NCBI RefSeq assembly: GCF_963678635.1
Contig: NC_087066.1
Location: forward strand, 59,910,312 to 59,974,311
Reading direction: 5' to 3'
DNA length: 64,000 nucleotides
Origin: Symsagittifera roscoffensis
Taxonomy: Eukaryota > Xenacoelomorpha > Acoela > Convolutidae
The notes under the pieces are model-generated. The model worked only from the letters and a program-made list of their open reading frames with translations. It made no database searches and was not told the origin of the DNA. Of this stretch, positions 43,391 to 56,277 are shown piece by piece (position 1 is the first letter of the stretch; each line of letters starts with the position of its first letter). The position numbers were made by a program, and so were the translations under genes.

Positions 43391-44858
43391 TTCAATTTAA
43401 GGCTTTTTTAATCTTTTTGTTTACAATCACAAAAATTGTTGTTTACTTTAGGTTGTCGTATCCAATGAGAAAATACTTTTGAGGGTTTTCCAACCAGATT
43501 AGATTAAGTGTTGTAACCAATCAGATCCTACTCATTTTCCAAGCAAGTAGGTAATATTATACACAGAGGAAGTTGCAAAATTAAATGACTACAGATTTTT
43601 TGCTGTAAAAATAAAAACAAAACAAAGAAAGTTATAACAAATAACCTTCTTACAGTTTTTATCAAGTCAAATAAATATCTGTACATAATCAAGATTAAAT
43701 TGCCAATTTTTGAGTTGATAGTCAAGTTCTTTAATTTTGATGTAAATTTAGACAATAGTTCGAAGTTGAATAAATTTTCAAAACAAATCCTTGGAAGTCT
43801 TATTCCAGACCTATTCAGACAAAATCTTTAAATTTCCGAAAATGATCTAGAAAGATTGGTCGAGAAATCTTTCACAAAGAAATTTACTGGTTTTTTTGAC
43901 AAATTTAAAGTCAGCTAGGGTATGAAATCGGTCTTTGAAAAATTTTTGTATGATTTTTAATTTCAAGTTTTCTGAAACAAAATTTTTCTTTTCTTGTCAG
44001 GTGTAATTCAGCTGTACTTTTAAAAGTTTTGGTACTCAGTACTCTATTCAAAAATATAAATTGACTCCTTCATTGAGTCAATTTGTAGTTATAAGTTTCC
44101 CTTTATTTAGTCAACCATTAAGTTTCCCTAAATAGGTCCTTTTTAGTCATGGAACTCTATTTTGGTCAACATTAACGTCCAGAAAAAGTGAAAAAACAAA
44201 AATCCATTTCCATTTCATCAATGAGGAAAAAATACGCAGTAGAAAAACTAGAGAAAGTTCAATTATTTTTTAATTGACGGTTTTAAAATAGTTATTACTT
44301 TTCCTTCAAATTTATAACTAGAAGTTGCTGAACTCTGATTGGTCGAAATTTAGAATTTCCGTCATAAAGTGAATTTTCTTAGACAATGACATCCTTACCC
44401 AAAAATTAGCGTGGGTGTTAACGTCATTTTTAGAGGAAATGACGTTATGACCAAAAACTTGTTTTTGCGTAGGCGTTGACGTCAATCTTAGTTCATATAC
44501 GCCCAATTTGTTCGATTGAATCGTTAATTTTAATTGCAAATGAACACAGTAGATCTGATGCTGCGAGACATTGCAAGAGATATGAAAAGCAAAAAGAGCG
44601 TAAGTGTGCAAACTGTCATTTTTATACAAAACGCAAAAAAGAGGTGGACTATCATGTTGCCAAGAAAGCATGCTCAACCAGCTTCTAAGTATTCGACGAT
44701 TTGTTCTTCTTTTGAGCAAGAGTTTTCAAGTTACTACTCTCTTCAACACCATCTGAGAAAGTAACATGGAGCTAAGCAACGGAAACCTAGTAAAGTAATA
44801 CGATGGCTGACCGGTTCTTTCAATTTTGGGTACAAGAAAATGAAAAAACAAGAGGAGG
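43391..44858. repeat. Array unit 4
   Basis: 1,468 bp. R fragment on the minus strand 43,528-43,840, hairpin near 44,062, inverted repeat at about 44,420-44,446, CRE near 44,478. Confidence 0.75.
44540..44858 (+). pseudogene. polB zinc-finger leader, array unit 4
   Basis: The zinc-finger frame is open across CANCHFYTKRKKEVDYHVAKK and then shifts by one base at AAGAAAGCATGC, so the final His of the finger is out of frame. A frame with CSSFEQEF follows (one Cys lost). Ends HLRK-TAA. Confidence 0.55.
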
Positions 44859-46302
44859 TTCAGTTTAAGGCTTTTTTAAACTTTTTTGTTTACAATCACA
44901 AAAATTGTTGTTTATTTTAGGTTGTCGTATCCAATCAGAAAATACTTTTGAGGGTTATTCAACCAGATTAGATTAAGTATTGTAACCAATCAGATCCTAC
45001 TCATTTTCCAAGCAAGTAGGTAATAATATACACAGAGGAAGTTGCAAAATTAAATGACTACAGATTTTTTGCTGTAAAAATAAAAACAAAACAAAGAAAA
45101 TTATAACAAGTAACCTTCTTACAGTTTTTTATCAAGTCATTTGAATTTCTGTACATAATCAAGAATAAATTGCCGATTTTTCAGTCGATAATCATGTTCT
45201 TTAATTTTGAAGTAAATTGAGACGATAGTTTGAAGTTGAATAAATTTTCAAAACAAATCCTTGGAAGTTTTATTCCAGACCTAATCAGACAAGATCTTTT
45301 AATTTCCAAAATTGATGTGAAAAATTGATCGAGAAATCTTTCACAAAGAACTTTACTGTTTTTTTGACAAATTTGAAGTCGGCTAGGGTATGAAATGGGT
45401 CTTTGAAAGATTTTTGTATGATTTTTAATTTCAAGTTTTCTAAAACAATATTTTTCTTTTCTTGTCAGATGTAATTCAGCTGTAATTTTACAATTTTGAT
45501 ACTCAGTACTCTATTCAAAAAAAAATTGACTCCTTCATTGAGTCAATTTGTATTTATAAGTTTCCCTTCATTCAGTCAATCTATAAGTTTCCCTAAATAG
45601 GTTCTTTTTTAGTCATGGAAATCTATTTTCGTCAACATTAACGTCCAGAAAAAGTGAAAAAACAAAAATCCATTTCCATTTCATCAATAAGGAAATAATA
45701 TGCAGTAAAAAAAAATCGAGAAAATTTAATTATTTTTTAATTGACAATTTTCAAGTAGTGATTACCTTTCATTCAAATTTATAACTACAAACTGCTGAAC
45801 TCTGATTGGTCGAAAAACTTTCTGTAAAGTTCTAGAATTTCCGTCATAAAGTGAATTTTCTTAGACAATGACATCCTTACCCAAAAAGTAGCGTAGGTGT
45901 TAACGTCATTTTTAGAGGAAATGACGTTATGACCAAACACTTGTTTTTGCGTAGGCTTTGACGTCAATGTTAGTTCATATTCGCCCAATTTGTTCGATTG
46001 AATCGTTAATTTTAATTGCAAATTAACACAGGAGATCTGATGCCGCGAGACATTGCAAGAGATATGAAAAGCAAAAAGAGCGTAAGTGTCCAAACTGTCA
46101 TTTTTATACAAAACGCAAAAAAGAAGTGGACTATCATGCTCAACCAGCTTCTAAGCATTCGACGATTTGTTCTTCTGTGAGCAAGAGTTTTCAAGTTACT
46201 ACTCTCTTCAACAACATCTGAAAAAGTAACATGGAGCTAAGCAACGGAAACCTAGTAATACGATGGCTGACCGGTACAAGAAAATTAAAGAACAAGAGGA
46301 GG
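44859..46302. repeat. Array unit 5
   Basis: 1,444 bp. CCAATCAG boxes near 44,932 and 44,988, R fragment about 45,120-45,310, hairpin near 45,527, inverted repeat near 45,902-45,928. Confidence 0.75.
46022..46302 (+). pseudogene. polB zinc-finger leader, array unit 5
   Basis: Keeps CPNCHFYTKRKKEVDYH, then a deletion removes the VAKKH segment so that the second finger is in a different frame. Confidence 0.55.
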
Positions 46303-47760
46303 TTCAATTTAAGGCTTTTTTAAACTTTATTGCTTACAATCACAAAAATTTTTGTTTAATTTAGGTTGTCGTATCCAATCAGAAAAAACTTTTGAGGGTT
46401 ATCCAACCAGATTAGATTAAGTGTTGTAACCAATCAGATCCTACTCATTTTCCAAGCAAGTAGATAATATTATACACAGAGGAAGTTGCAAAATTAATTG
46501 ACTACAGATTTTTTGCTGTAAAAATCAAAACAAAACAAAAAAAATTATAACAAGTAACCTTCTTACAGTTTTTTATCAAGTCAAACAAATTTCTGTACAT
46601 AATCAAGAATAAATTGCCAATTTTTGAGTTGATAGTCAAGTTCTTTAATTTTGATGTAAATTTAGACGGTAGTTCGAAGTTGAATAAATTTTTAAAACAA
46701 ATCCTTGGAAGTCTTATTCCAGACCTAATCAGACAAGATCTTTAAATTTCCGAAACTGATCTAGAAAGATTGGTCAAGAAATCTTTCTCAAAGAACTTTA
46801 CTGGTTTTTTTTGACAAATGTGAAGTCGGCTATGGTATGAAATGAGTGTTTGAAATGTTTTTGTACGGTTTTTCATTTCAAGTTTTCTAAAATAAAATTT
46901 TTCTTTTTTTGTCAGGTGTAATTCAGCTGTAATTTTGAAGTTTTGATACTCAGTAATCTATTCAAAAATATAAACTGACTCCTTCATTGATTCAATTTGT
47001 TTTTATAAGTTTCCCCTCCTTCAGTCAATCTATAAGTTTCCCTAAATAGGTCCATTTTTAGTCATGGAACTCTATTTTGGTCAACATTAACGTCCAGAAA
47101 AAGTGAAAAAACAAAAATCCACTTCCATTTCATCAATACGGAAATAATACGCAGTAGAAAAATCGAGAAAATTCATTTATTTTTTAATTGACAGTTTTAA
47201 AATAGTGAGTACATCTCATTCAAATTTATAACTAGAAACTGCTGAGCTCTGATTGGTCGAAACACTTTCTGTAAAGTTCTAGAATTTCCGTCATAAAATG
47301 ATTTTTCTTAGACAATGACATCATTACCCAAAAAGTAGCGTAGGTGTTAACGTCATTTTTAGAGGAAATGACGTTATGACCAAAAACTTGTTTTTGCGTA
47401 GGCGTTGACGTCAATGTTAGTTCATATACGCCCAATTTGTTCGATTGAATCGTTAATTTTAATTGCAAATGAACACAGGAGATCTGATGCTGCGAGACAT
47501 TGCAAGAGATGTGAAAAAAAAGAGCGTAAGTGTCCAAACTGTCATTGTTATACAAAACGAAAAAAGAGGTGGACTATCATGTCGCCAAGAAAGCATGCTC
47601 AACCAGCTTCTAAGCATTCGACGATTTATTCTTGTGAGCAAGAGTTTTCAAGTTACTACTCTCTTCAACAACATCTGAGAAAGTAACATGGAGCTAAGCA
47701 ACGGAAACCTAGTAATACGATGGCTGACCTGTACAAGAAAAATGAAAGAACAAGAGGAGG
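46303..47760. repeat. Array unit 6, continuing into polB
   Basis: 1,458 bp. CCAATCAG boxes at 46,375 and 46,430, R fragment about 46,560-46,750, TTGACTC hairpin mutated in one arm (near 46,977), perfect AACGTCATTT hairpin at 47,349-47,375, CRE at 47,406-47,413. Confidence 0.75.
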
Positions 47761-50700
47761 TTAGTGAAAGATTAAAGGAATAACTAAGATTATCGAAAGA
47801 TTGAAGGAATATCAAAGTAAGATTGAAGGAATATCAGTGAATATCGATAATTTTTGCCCAAAAAACATTTTTTCGTTTGAAAATTCCCATTTTCTGTGTA
47901 CTAAAGCAGACTTGATAATAATCCAAGGGAAAGTAGAAAAGTGACATATTGTTGAACATTGTACACTGGAAAGTCAATACACAAAATTAAACTTTAAGTT
48001 AATTACTAACGATAAAATTTTGGCAGTTTCAATCAAAAACATCCCAATGGGATGTGCGGACTCAGTATTACCTGAACCATCCAAAAATCATCTATAATTT
48101 TTCCGCGCATTGCCAATATGAATGAATGGACACAATGTTTTCGATTCTCAGACTTTTAGATACTTTACAGAACTCCTTACAACCTCTGATCATGATCCTA
48201 AAAAGTTTCCTGGAGTTTCCATGAAGACTTACCTGTTGTCCAGGAAATTGAGCGAAGAAACATCATTATAGATGATTGTGATATTCAAAAAGGAGTATGT
48301 GTAAGAGAAATAGCTCAAAGAAGTATTAGAAGTTTTGTTAAAAAGTTAAACTATCCGGATTTAACAATCATAGCATTCATACAAATGATAATTATAGCAT
48401 CTTCAGGTGTTTCCAGTGTCCCAGTTGCAACCGCCTCTTCAGCATATCTGACACCTTTAGCAGACATAATCTACATTGTAGTGATCTTCTGAGAGATGTT
48501 TACCTAAGGAACGTGTATGAGAAGTGCAAGACCTTGCTTGGAAAGTTGGAAGGATTCATTATTCCAGTTTCTGAAGATTAGCAAAAAAAGTTTTCATAAC
48601 CTGGATTTTTTCGGTTTTGAGTCCATTTGTGTTCTTAGAGAAAAAATAAAAGAGACACCAACTTCAACCTGAATTGGAAATTATTTTCTACTCTCAGTCA
48701 CTTTAACATAGAATCGGATCGATGGAACCATCTTTTTGTTTAACAAGGATCCACAGAACTTGTTTATTGATTTTGTTAGCAATCTCGATTTAAGCAAAAT
48801 AAGCTTGAGATGAGACAAAAATCCAAGTTATTGAAGTGTTTTTTTAGTGAAAAAAAAAACAAAAAATTTATGATCAGCTGAACAAACGAGGTGAAAAGTT
48901 TTCAAGTAACAATTTTGAGTACAAAGAAGAAGGCTCGGATGAAGCATTTATATCAACCCAGTTTTCGAGAATTCACAAAAAAAATAACTCATTGATTTAA
49001 AACTTTATCTAAAGAGATATATAATGACTCTACCAGTTTTTGGATTTAACAAAGATTGAAAAATTTTTAATCTGATCGAGTCTAACTGAACCCCTCTTTC
49101 CTTCCCCAAAAAGAACGAGAAACATCAGTTATCAAAAAAGCGAAAGATTTCAATTCCTTCAAGTCTGGATATTTTCTCAAACCCTAAAAAGCTAGCAAAA
49201 CGAAATGCTTCTTCCCCTAGGAGTGGTTTGATAGCCCATACGCACTTGATTTCACCGAGTTGCCACCTTATGAAGCCTCTTTTAGTAAAATTAGAATCAA
49301 CAATCCTCTAGACAAGACTTTAGGGCCTATGAAAAATTGAAAAAGATTGGGATTTATGAGCAACAATTACTGAAAAAGGACTGCACCTCCATCTGGTTTG
49401 AATAATTACATTTACTTACATAAGACTTGGAAGAAAACTGGAAGGACTGTGTTCAAACGCTTTTTGCAGTGGTACAATGACAATGATGTTGCTCCAATTC
49501 AGAATGCAATGCAAAAAATGTATCGTTTTTGTCATAACAAAGGGCTAGTTATGTTGAAACTAGGATAGTGTTGACTTCCAAATTTAGCAAACATAAGTCC
49601 ACAAAAATGTACAAATTATAAGTTGTATCCAATTTTTGAGAGTGTTAAGGGTCTGAGTGAAAAAATACGAGAATACATTATTGGTGGTCCTTCAATTGTG
49701 TTTACCCTACAAGCTTTAGAATCTAAGACATTCTTCAGAAAATCCTCAAATATTTGTATATCGATCGTTGGAATTGATGAAAGCCAGCTTTACCCATACT
49801 CTAGGTGATAAGATAAGCCAACAGGACTGTACACGAGATGGGAATTTGACACCGATATGCAGAAGGTTGAAGCTAAAAGTAAGCGATCTCGCTACATTGA
49901 GAATATGTTAATTTTTTCTTCCAAGATAAAAAAAAAAGCTAAATTGAGAGCTTTTTCCCATTTTGAAAACAGAAGAAAACTGATTGTATTTAATAGGGAA
50001 GGTTATTGTGATCAGTGTAAAACGGTATTCGAAGTAATGGATTTCTACTACTAGCAATTTTTTTGCGTCGAGAAGCTCGTCTCTCCTTAACAGTTCAGAG
50101 TATTGCGCGAAGTGAAAAGAAGAGAGAGAAATAGATGACATGTCACGTGAATACATAAAAGAGAAAAGGAAGGAAACAAAATTGAAGAAACGTGGAAGTG
50201 TGATTGGAGGAAATTTTCAATACCGATGACAAGATCAAAATCATGTCAGACCGCACATTCCGAACGAAAGATTTCTTTCTACAGACTCCTTTTTTATCAA
50301 TAATCAAATATGGATCTCATTTTGGCTGTGTTACAATCCCTTTTATTATTGTTCCAGATTAACTAAAATCGAAATTTGCAAATTTTCCCCTAATTTTCAA
50401 AAACCTTAAGGTTGGAAGAAAAAATATTGGAGATTACTTTAGAAAGTATGCAACCAACAACGTTGACTATGCAAACAAGAATGTTATAATATCTTCAGAG
50501 AACGCTTTTATCGAGCTTCAAGCTGGTAAGTGGAACAGTTATATCCCCTCTGTTCAAGTTATATTTGTTATATTTGTAGTGCGCTAAAAATTACCATTCT
50601 GTTTAGTAGTCTCCTAGAAAGTATTTAAACTTTGTTGTTTAATCATTGGTTGATTTTAAAAAAGAAAAAAAAGAACACCCTCTATCAGGTGTTGTAGCCA

Positions 50701-51140
50701 AAAAAATGAAATTTTGGGTAGTATCTCCATATGCAGTCATTTCCATTTGGTAAATGACTGCAAAGACTCTTGCAAGGCAGATTAAAAATCTAATTTTCTC
50801 CCTTGAACGTGTTGCAGTACCCAAAAAAGGCATGATGAGCGGAAGCCGGGACGTTTCACTAGGAATTTAGACTTACAGAGATGCCACATTTGTGTAGCAA
50901 GACATATGGCAGCTATTACAACAAGTCAGATAACTTCAAATTCATTAAAAAAGGGTTGAACAAATGAGTTCTAGAAGGTTCTGGAGACATACCCTGGACA
51001 TACAAAGCAATCAACCTAACATCTCTAAATAGAGAATTCAGAACCGTAAATGATATCGGGGCACACAAATGAGCAAATAAAGAAAGAATTTAGTTACTTT
51101 CATCCAAAGAGCCGTGTTCAAGATGATGGAATCTAAACAA
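47468..51140 (+). pseudogene. Maverick-type protein-primed DNA polymerase B, most complete copy
   Basis: Order of motifs in three interleaved frames: zinc fingers CPNCHCYTK and CEQEF (47,530-47,680); N domain with IIQGK, VLPEPSKNH and FFRALPI (47,920-48,110); C2HC finger CFQCPSC (48,408); exonuclease-I-like FGFE (48,610-48,621); a YNDNDV segment typical of this family (49,470); IREYIIGGPSI (49,665) and motif A GIDESQLYP (49,768-49,794); cysteine pair CDQC (50,007); motif B region with VAKKMKF (50,694); C-terminal part with CSKTYGSYY (50,895), LNREFRT (51,030) and SYFHPK (51,095). Motif C (YxDTDS) was not found. Many stops and shifts; certainly dead. In Mavericks this enzyme replicates the element by protein priming. 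Confidence 0.8.
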
Positions 51141-51439
51141 AACTTATAAGAACTGATGCAGTGTAATAAAATGATAAGAAGTGAAGCCAGGCCGCAAACC
51201 TGACGCAAACGATGCAATTTTTTACTCGTTTTATTACTTTCATTAAAGAGTTGCAGTGAATATAAAATACGAGCAGTGATCTAAATATCTCTTTAGAACT
51301 TAATTTTTTTGAAACACTCGATTTGTTTAAATTTCATTAGCCTGTAGCTCGGTGCATCATAAAACTGTTACATGAAACATTTCATTAATTGAATTAGATT
51401 TACTATTATCGAGTTGTGAAAATTTTCAGAACAAAATTA
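51141..51439. other. No gene seen
   Basis: Non-coding sequence between the polB tail and an old X-like copy. No repeat shared with the rest of the window recognised. Confidence 0.4.
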
Positions 51440-51849
51440 ATGTTTTTGATAGGAAAATTCAGTTTTTGCACAAATCGTCTTACCATTAACTTACCATGAA
51501 CCAATGAACCAATCAACATAGTATAAAAGCTTCATTACACAATCTACGTGTAATACAACAATGATATTCTCCATTTAGAAAAAGAACCCCGAGATTTGTG
51601 CAAAAAACTAGAGAAAAAAAAGGAAAAATATCATTTTTCCTACCATTCTCTTACCATTACACTGAAACGTTTGCAAAATCTTTTCCCTATCTTAATACTT
51701 CCTAGACTCCAAACCCAATGTTATAACACAGCATGGCTGACAGGAAAATTGTAACGTATCCTAATACGTTGATCAGCCAGGCATTGATCAGCCAGTCATA
51801 TTTGATTGATTTTAAAAGGTAGAAAAAATCTTTTATAGGTAGGCTCGGA

Positions 51850-52190
51850 ACTAGTTGGTTGACCTTGAAACTGCTGAAAAACTAAGTATAATTAGTTGCT
51901 TAGTAAAATTAATTCTGATCTAATGATATCAAATTTTTTGAATAATCCATGATAACTAAAGCTCAAACCTAACTTGTTGATATCAAAACTTTTGAAAGTT
52001 CCAAGATTAGAAAAGCTCGATTCTGATTAGTTTATATCAAGTTTTCGGAATTTTTTCGAGTAATCAAGCTTAATCTTGATTGAATGATATCAAAGTTTTT
52101 AAAAGTTCAACGATAGGTAAAGCTAGATTTTAAGTTAGTTTCTATTCAGTTGATTTCAAAACTTACGTCCATTCTGACTGGTTTGTTCTT
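51850..52190 (+). promoter_or_regulatory. Decayed GATTGGTTGATATCAAA array
   Basis: Five or six units such as TTGTTGATATCAAAACTTTTGAAAG, TCTGATTAGTTTATATCAAG and TTGAATGATATCAAAG, about 60-67 bp apart. ATTGG is mutated in most. It corresponds to 33,198-33,420. Confidence 0.45.
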
Positions 52191-52254
52191 ATTTCAGATA
52201 CGCCAAAAAGGATGAAAACGATTCTGTTTTTTTTCTCGTTAACAAAAAATTGGT

Positions 52255-52600
52255 TTACAATCGCATAATCCTCCCATTTACTGGTTCTGTTTTTGAGTAT
52301 TTTCAAAATTGTGTAAGTCTCTTACTAAAAATTGTTGGGACTTTCCGAATCTCCCATATGTTCTCAAAAAAACGAAAGATTTTTGAGTATGTTCATTGTA
52401 ACATGCGTCAAAAAGCATCAAAAAATTGTAAATCTCAGTGAGTTTTGAGTTCTCAAAACTGTATTTTCCATACTTTTAACAGCAAGGACCTGAACATTCG
52501 TTTCAAAATAAAGCTATATTTTTGTCAAAATAATGTTTTCAGGAAGATGGAAAACACGCTCAGCAGTTTCCAACCACACTTCAAGAGACGGTAAAACTAA
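52255..52600 (+). pseudogene. Zinc-finger ORF relic of the old X-like copy
   Basis: Follows the decayed array, as in X. Recognisable are KRKIFEYVHCNMRQKASKNC (52,360-52,440) and, near 52,555, CSAVSNHTSRDGKT, similar to the end of the intact ORF (CAQQSQNTLQEK). The knuckles are largely lost. Confidence 0.35.
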
Positions 52601-55010
52601 AATCATGAATTGAAAACATAGCAAGCATATGAAAAGCTACTATAGACAGTAATCCAATTGAAAAAACTGTGGCCCGAAAGAATGTAGAAAAAAGATACAA
52701 TTTTGACAAAAATGATTTTTTTTTGTAAGCACTGTTTAAAAGTTTCAACGCATTTCGTAATTTTTCATTTATGCTTTTGTTCAAGATTCTGGTTGATGAT
52801 AGAATCAAATGGAGCAATAATCGGATTCATTTTTATTGTGAATCTCTGAATGTAAATCAATCCCGCAGTTATAGTTTATTTAGTGCAGTAAGCTTACACG
52901 GATCTTGATGTGTTAAATTTCAGTAATAGTACATAATATGAGTTAATAAGTGGATAAGTGTTTTTAAAATAAATTGTGGAAAAAAAATCACCGAGTATTT
53001 ATAAAAAAAACAACTAATTGAATCATTTTTCCAATCTATCAATTTATAAGTTTTTTAAAACTCACTGTTTTTTGTCTTATGGGTAAGCGCAATGATTTTA
53101 TGGGTAAGTGCAATTTCAGGCAGATAAAAGGTCGTTTATCTTGATTTTTCACTGTTTTTGATAACAGACATGGAATGGATGAAAGTTTTGTTAGACAATG
53201 GACATTTCTAGATAATAAAAACATAAGTGTGCACCAGAAACTCACTTCAAAATTAAATATTAAGATAGAAACAAGAACATATATCTATCTGGTTTCAAAT
53301 TTTTTGGGAGGTTTTTCGCAAATGAAGTTTTTGGTCTCATTTTTGCTTTGAATTTTTTAAGAAAATTGAAACGATACATTTTTATGAGTAAATTTTTGTT
53401 CAAAATTGAATCAATCTGAGAATGATAGATCAAGCAGAAACCAAGAAAGACTTAACTGGAAAAAAAGTCAGAATTAAATTCTTCAGGAGTCTTGAAGTCA
53501 TTTTGCTCTAATCTAGGCTACAGGTTGTGAATGAGGAAAACCGGAAAAATAAAAACAGTAAGCTATCAGTAAGTATCCGTAATTTGTTATTTTTTGAAGA
53601 ATTAAATAAATTAACGTAAGCGTTTGGATGTTTTAAGCTTTTGTTTAAATTAACAATACTCTGAGACAAAACTATTTGGTTTATTGATACAGCGTTTCAT
53701 TAAATTACCTATAATTAGTGTTAAAATGAAGCAAAAATAGTTCTTATGGAAGAGAACAGATGAAGCATGAATCGAATACCTGCCTTCAAGACCTTCATAT
53801 ACATAAATTCGACTAAAAAGTGTCATTTTGTTGTTGTAAAAATTTTTGAAGAACTTATTAAGAGTTTTGGTGAAATTTTTGAGGCACCCTGATCTTTTTA
53901 GCAGAACTAGATGTACAATCTCTCAATAGAGGTGGTATTTAACATAAAGCGAATCAAATAGACAAACTCTGAATCTCGTATTTTTGCTTTGGTTATCTTC
54001 AGTTTTATTTCAATTTGAAAATTAGTGAAGTTTTACCCAATGATTTTTGTTTTTCTTTCAAAAAATGTTCAATAGCTGGATTTTGTTTTCTGAGCAAGTT
54101 TTTGCTATATTTTGGGCTTTGTCTCATAAATTAAAAATTGGATTCCTTCGCTTATTTCTACTTGTAATTCAGTGATTAAAACTACAAGAAATTTCTACTG
54201 TAGAAAAAAAATCAAAACTTTCCTGAAAAAAAAGCCAATAGATTTGTCTTTGCTTCATTCACAAGCATTTTCGTAAAAATACACGTATAATTTTCATTTT
54301 CTACCATCAGCATATGTATTTGATTTTGAATGATTTAAAAGATTTTAATTCTCACTCACTCGGACTTTTTTGAGATACTTCGGAAAAACATCCAGATCAA
54401 AACATTTTAAAACAACATTTCGCAAGAAAATTGATAATTCACGATTACAAAAACTGCTTGTTTGCTAATAAATCTTACAGTAATAACCGAACAAGAAAAT
54501 TGGTCTCTACTATGTGTAAGCATGTACAAAACACGAAGTAAAATTTAGACGATTGCAGTAAAGCAGAAAGCAGAAAACAGGAAGCAGAAAGAAACTATAT
54601 ACAGCAGAAAGCAGAAAAAAAACTTTAAAAAAGCTCATGATAAACTATTTTGTAGAAGCAAAAAATAGATGGTGACTGTTAGGAAAAAATTTTAGTTTCA
54701 TTTCATTTTTATTTTAATTTAATTGTAAAAACCTTTCCATTTATTTTTAGTTTTATGTTTGCAATAACAAAACCAATTACATCAGTAATTTTAAATTTAT
54801 TTTAGTTAGCGTGAAACACTTAAAATTGGGTTGATCATGACAAAAAACCGAGGAAGAGTTGAGTCATGAGTTTTGCTCATGAAAAGTAAATTAGTATTAC
54901 TATGATTGATCATTTGATTGATGTTTTTAACTGTAATGATTTTTACCTGAGCAAAAAAAGTCATGTGAGGAATCCATATAAAGGTGTAAAGTAGGAAAAT
55001 TTGGATAGAT

Positions 55011-55725
55011 GCTGAGTCTAAGTTGAAAGAGTTTGTCTCTATTATATATTAATCATGCGGCCATGCCCCCTTGTTTATCCCTCTCCGCCATATACATCCA
55101 TCCTTTTTCCCAGCACAACATCCTCCCAACAAAACAAAACATTCATCTTTCATCATTTATGATAGATTTTTTTTCAATTTTTTGAGACAAACTATAAAAA
55201 ACAGTTTTGAGACAGACTGTTACCCATAAAATTCCGGTGCAGGGAGGACCCAAGTGTCCGGATTCGATGTTAGGTTGTTCTTTATAATTTAACAGCAAGC
55301 AAACACTGCTAATCTGGCTCTGACTTTTGGAAAAAAGTAGATAAAAATTAATTCCAGCCAGAACTTTTTTTCTGAAAATTTCAGATAGCAAAAAATTTCC
55401 TGATTAGCACAAAAATTTTTTTGGGTCACATACACAAAACATCAAAACATCCCAAGGTCAATTATAAAAATTTCGAAATCAAACTAACTTGGCTGAATCT
55501 CATTGGTTATTTTTAACGCTTCGAGCAGAAGAAATTGTTGACTAAAAATCTGTATGAAAAAAAGTCAACAAACAACTTAGTTAACATTTCTTGACGCAAA
55601 GGCAAAGCAGAGCTCCGCACCTTTTCAAGTATCGCATAAAAAGCATTGTAAGCTAACAGACAAAAAAGAGACCAGCTAAATTAAAAAAATAATCTGAAAT
55701 TTGAGAAAATACACAGAAAAAAAAC
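55011..55725. other. No gene seen; border between repeats and host-like DNA
   Basis: GC is higher around 55,050-55,130 (CATGCGGCCATGCCCCC, CCCTCTCCGCC). No frame supported. A CCAATG word near 55,503 (on the minus strand) only. Confidence 0.4.
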
Positions 55726-56034
55726 ATGAAAATGATGTCTGAACTTATTTCAAATTTGAGGAACACTCGTCCAAACTCAAAATTGTCGACGTTTGAAATT
55801 TCAAAAACAAAAGTTCCGCACAAAGCCAAAACTGAGCTTTCACCACTTGCGACACAAGTACTAAAAACCGCTAAGTCGAAAGAACAATCAAAAGTTTTCA
55901 AAAAAATGGTCCAAAAAAAATTGTCTGAAGGCTTTTTTCTAAATATTTTTAAAAATTTTTCTAAGCTTTTCGAAAACTATAATTTTTTTCTAAATAGAAA
56001 AATTCATACCAGCTTATTCAGCAAAATTTTTTGA
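55726..56034 (+). CDS. Hypothetical protein, Lys-rich
   Basis: 102 codons from ATGAAAATGATG. The first two thirds (SNLRNTRPNSKLSTFEISKTK, LSPLATQVLKTAKSKEQSK, FKKMVQKKLSEG) have coding-like composition richer in GC than the flanks. The last third enters a direct repeat (55,981-56,117) and becomes Phe/Asn-rich, so it may be read-through into an intron. Possibly an exon; family not recognised. Confidence 0.3.
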   Translation: MKMMSELISNLRNTRPNSKLSTFEISKTKVPHKAKTELSPLATQVLKTAKSKEQSKVFKKMVQKKLSEGFFLNIFKNFSKLFENYNFFLNRKIHTSLFSKIF

Positions 56035-56277
56035 AATCTGTTGTTCCAATTCAGCCATCAATATTGAATAGGGAAGGGTTGACTTTTTGAAAACAATCAA
56101 AAATTTCCAGAAAAAGGGTAGAAAAAAAAATCTGCAGGCTAGAATTTTTTTCTAAATAAAAAAAGCATATCAGCTTATCCAGCAAAAACTTTTGAAATTT
56201 TACATTCCAATTCAACCATCAACATTGAAAAGGGAGATTTGACTTTCTGAAAACAATCAAAAATTTCCAAAAAAAGT
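55981..56277 (+). repeat. Direct repeat pair of about 137 bp
   Basis: AATTTTTTTCTAAATA...CAGCTTATYCAGCAAAA...CAATYCAACCATCAA-ATTGAA...GACTTT-TGAAAACAATCAAAAATTTCC at 55,981-56,117 and 56,143-56,277, separated by 25 bp. Confidence 0.75.

Larger units (their letters stand above)
39675..44133. repeat. 4.45-kb tandem duplication, copy 2
   Basis: Repeats copy 1 (38,631-39,400 matches 43,087-43,857 at offset 4,456 with very few changes). The right border is at TTTCCCTAAATAGG (about 44,130), the point where copy 1 is interrupted by TTTCCCTAGAGAAC. Confidence 0.8.
37292..51140. mobile_element. H-family element, right part (tandem array ending in polB)
   Basis: After the X insertion the H sequence resumes with the CCAAT array and R, then an array of about 1.45-kb units. 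Each unit holds the R fragment (minus), palindromic leader and polB zinc fingers (plus). The last unit runs into a nearly full-length polB pseudogene. Confidence 0.65.
51440..55010 (+). mobile_element. Old, diverged X-like copy
   Basis: Order: subterminal block (51,475-51,790; CTTACCATGAACCAAT, CTTACCATTACACTGAAAC, CCTAATACG-TTGATCAGCCAG), ATTGG-like array, zinc-finger relic, then a body matching 33,840-36,200 in patches (for example GCAGAAAGCAGAAA near 54,560 against 35,740, and GAGGAAGAGTTGAGTCATG near 54,850 against 36,028). Identity is low, so it is much older than the main X. The subterminal block stands before the array, a permuted order consistent with a former tandem. Confidence 0.5.
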
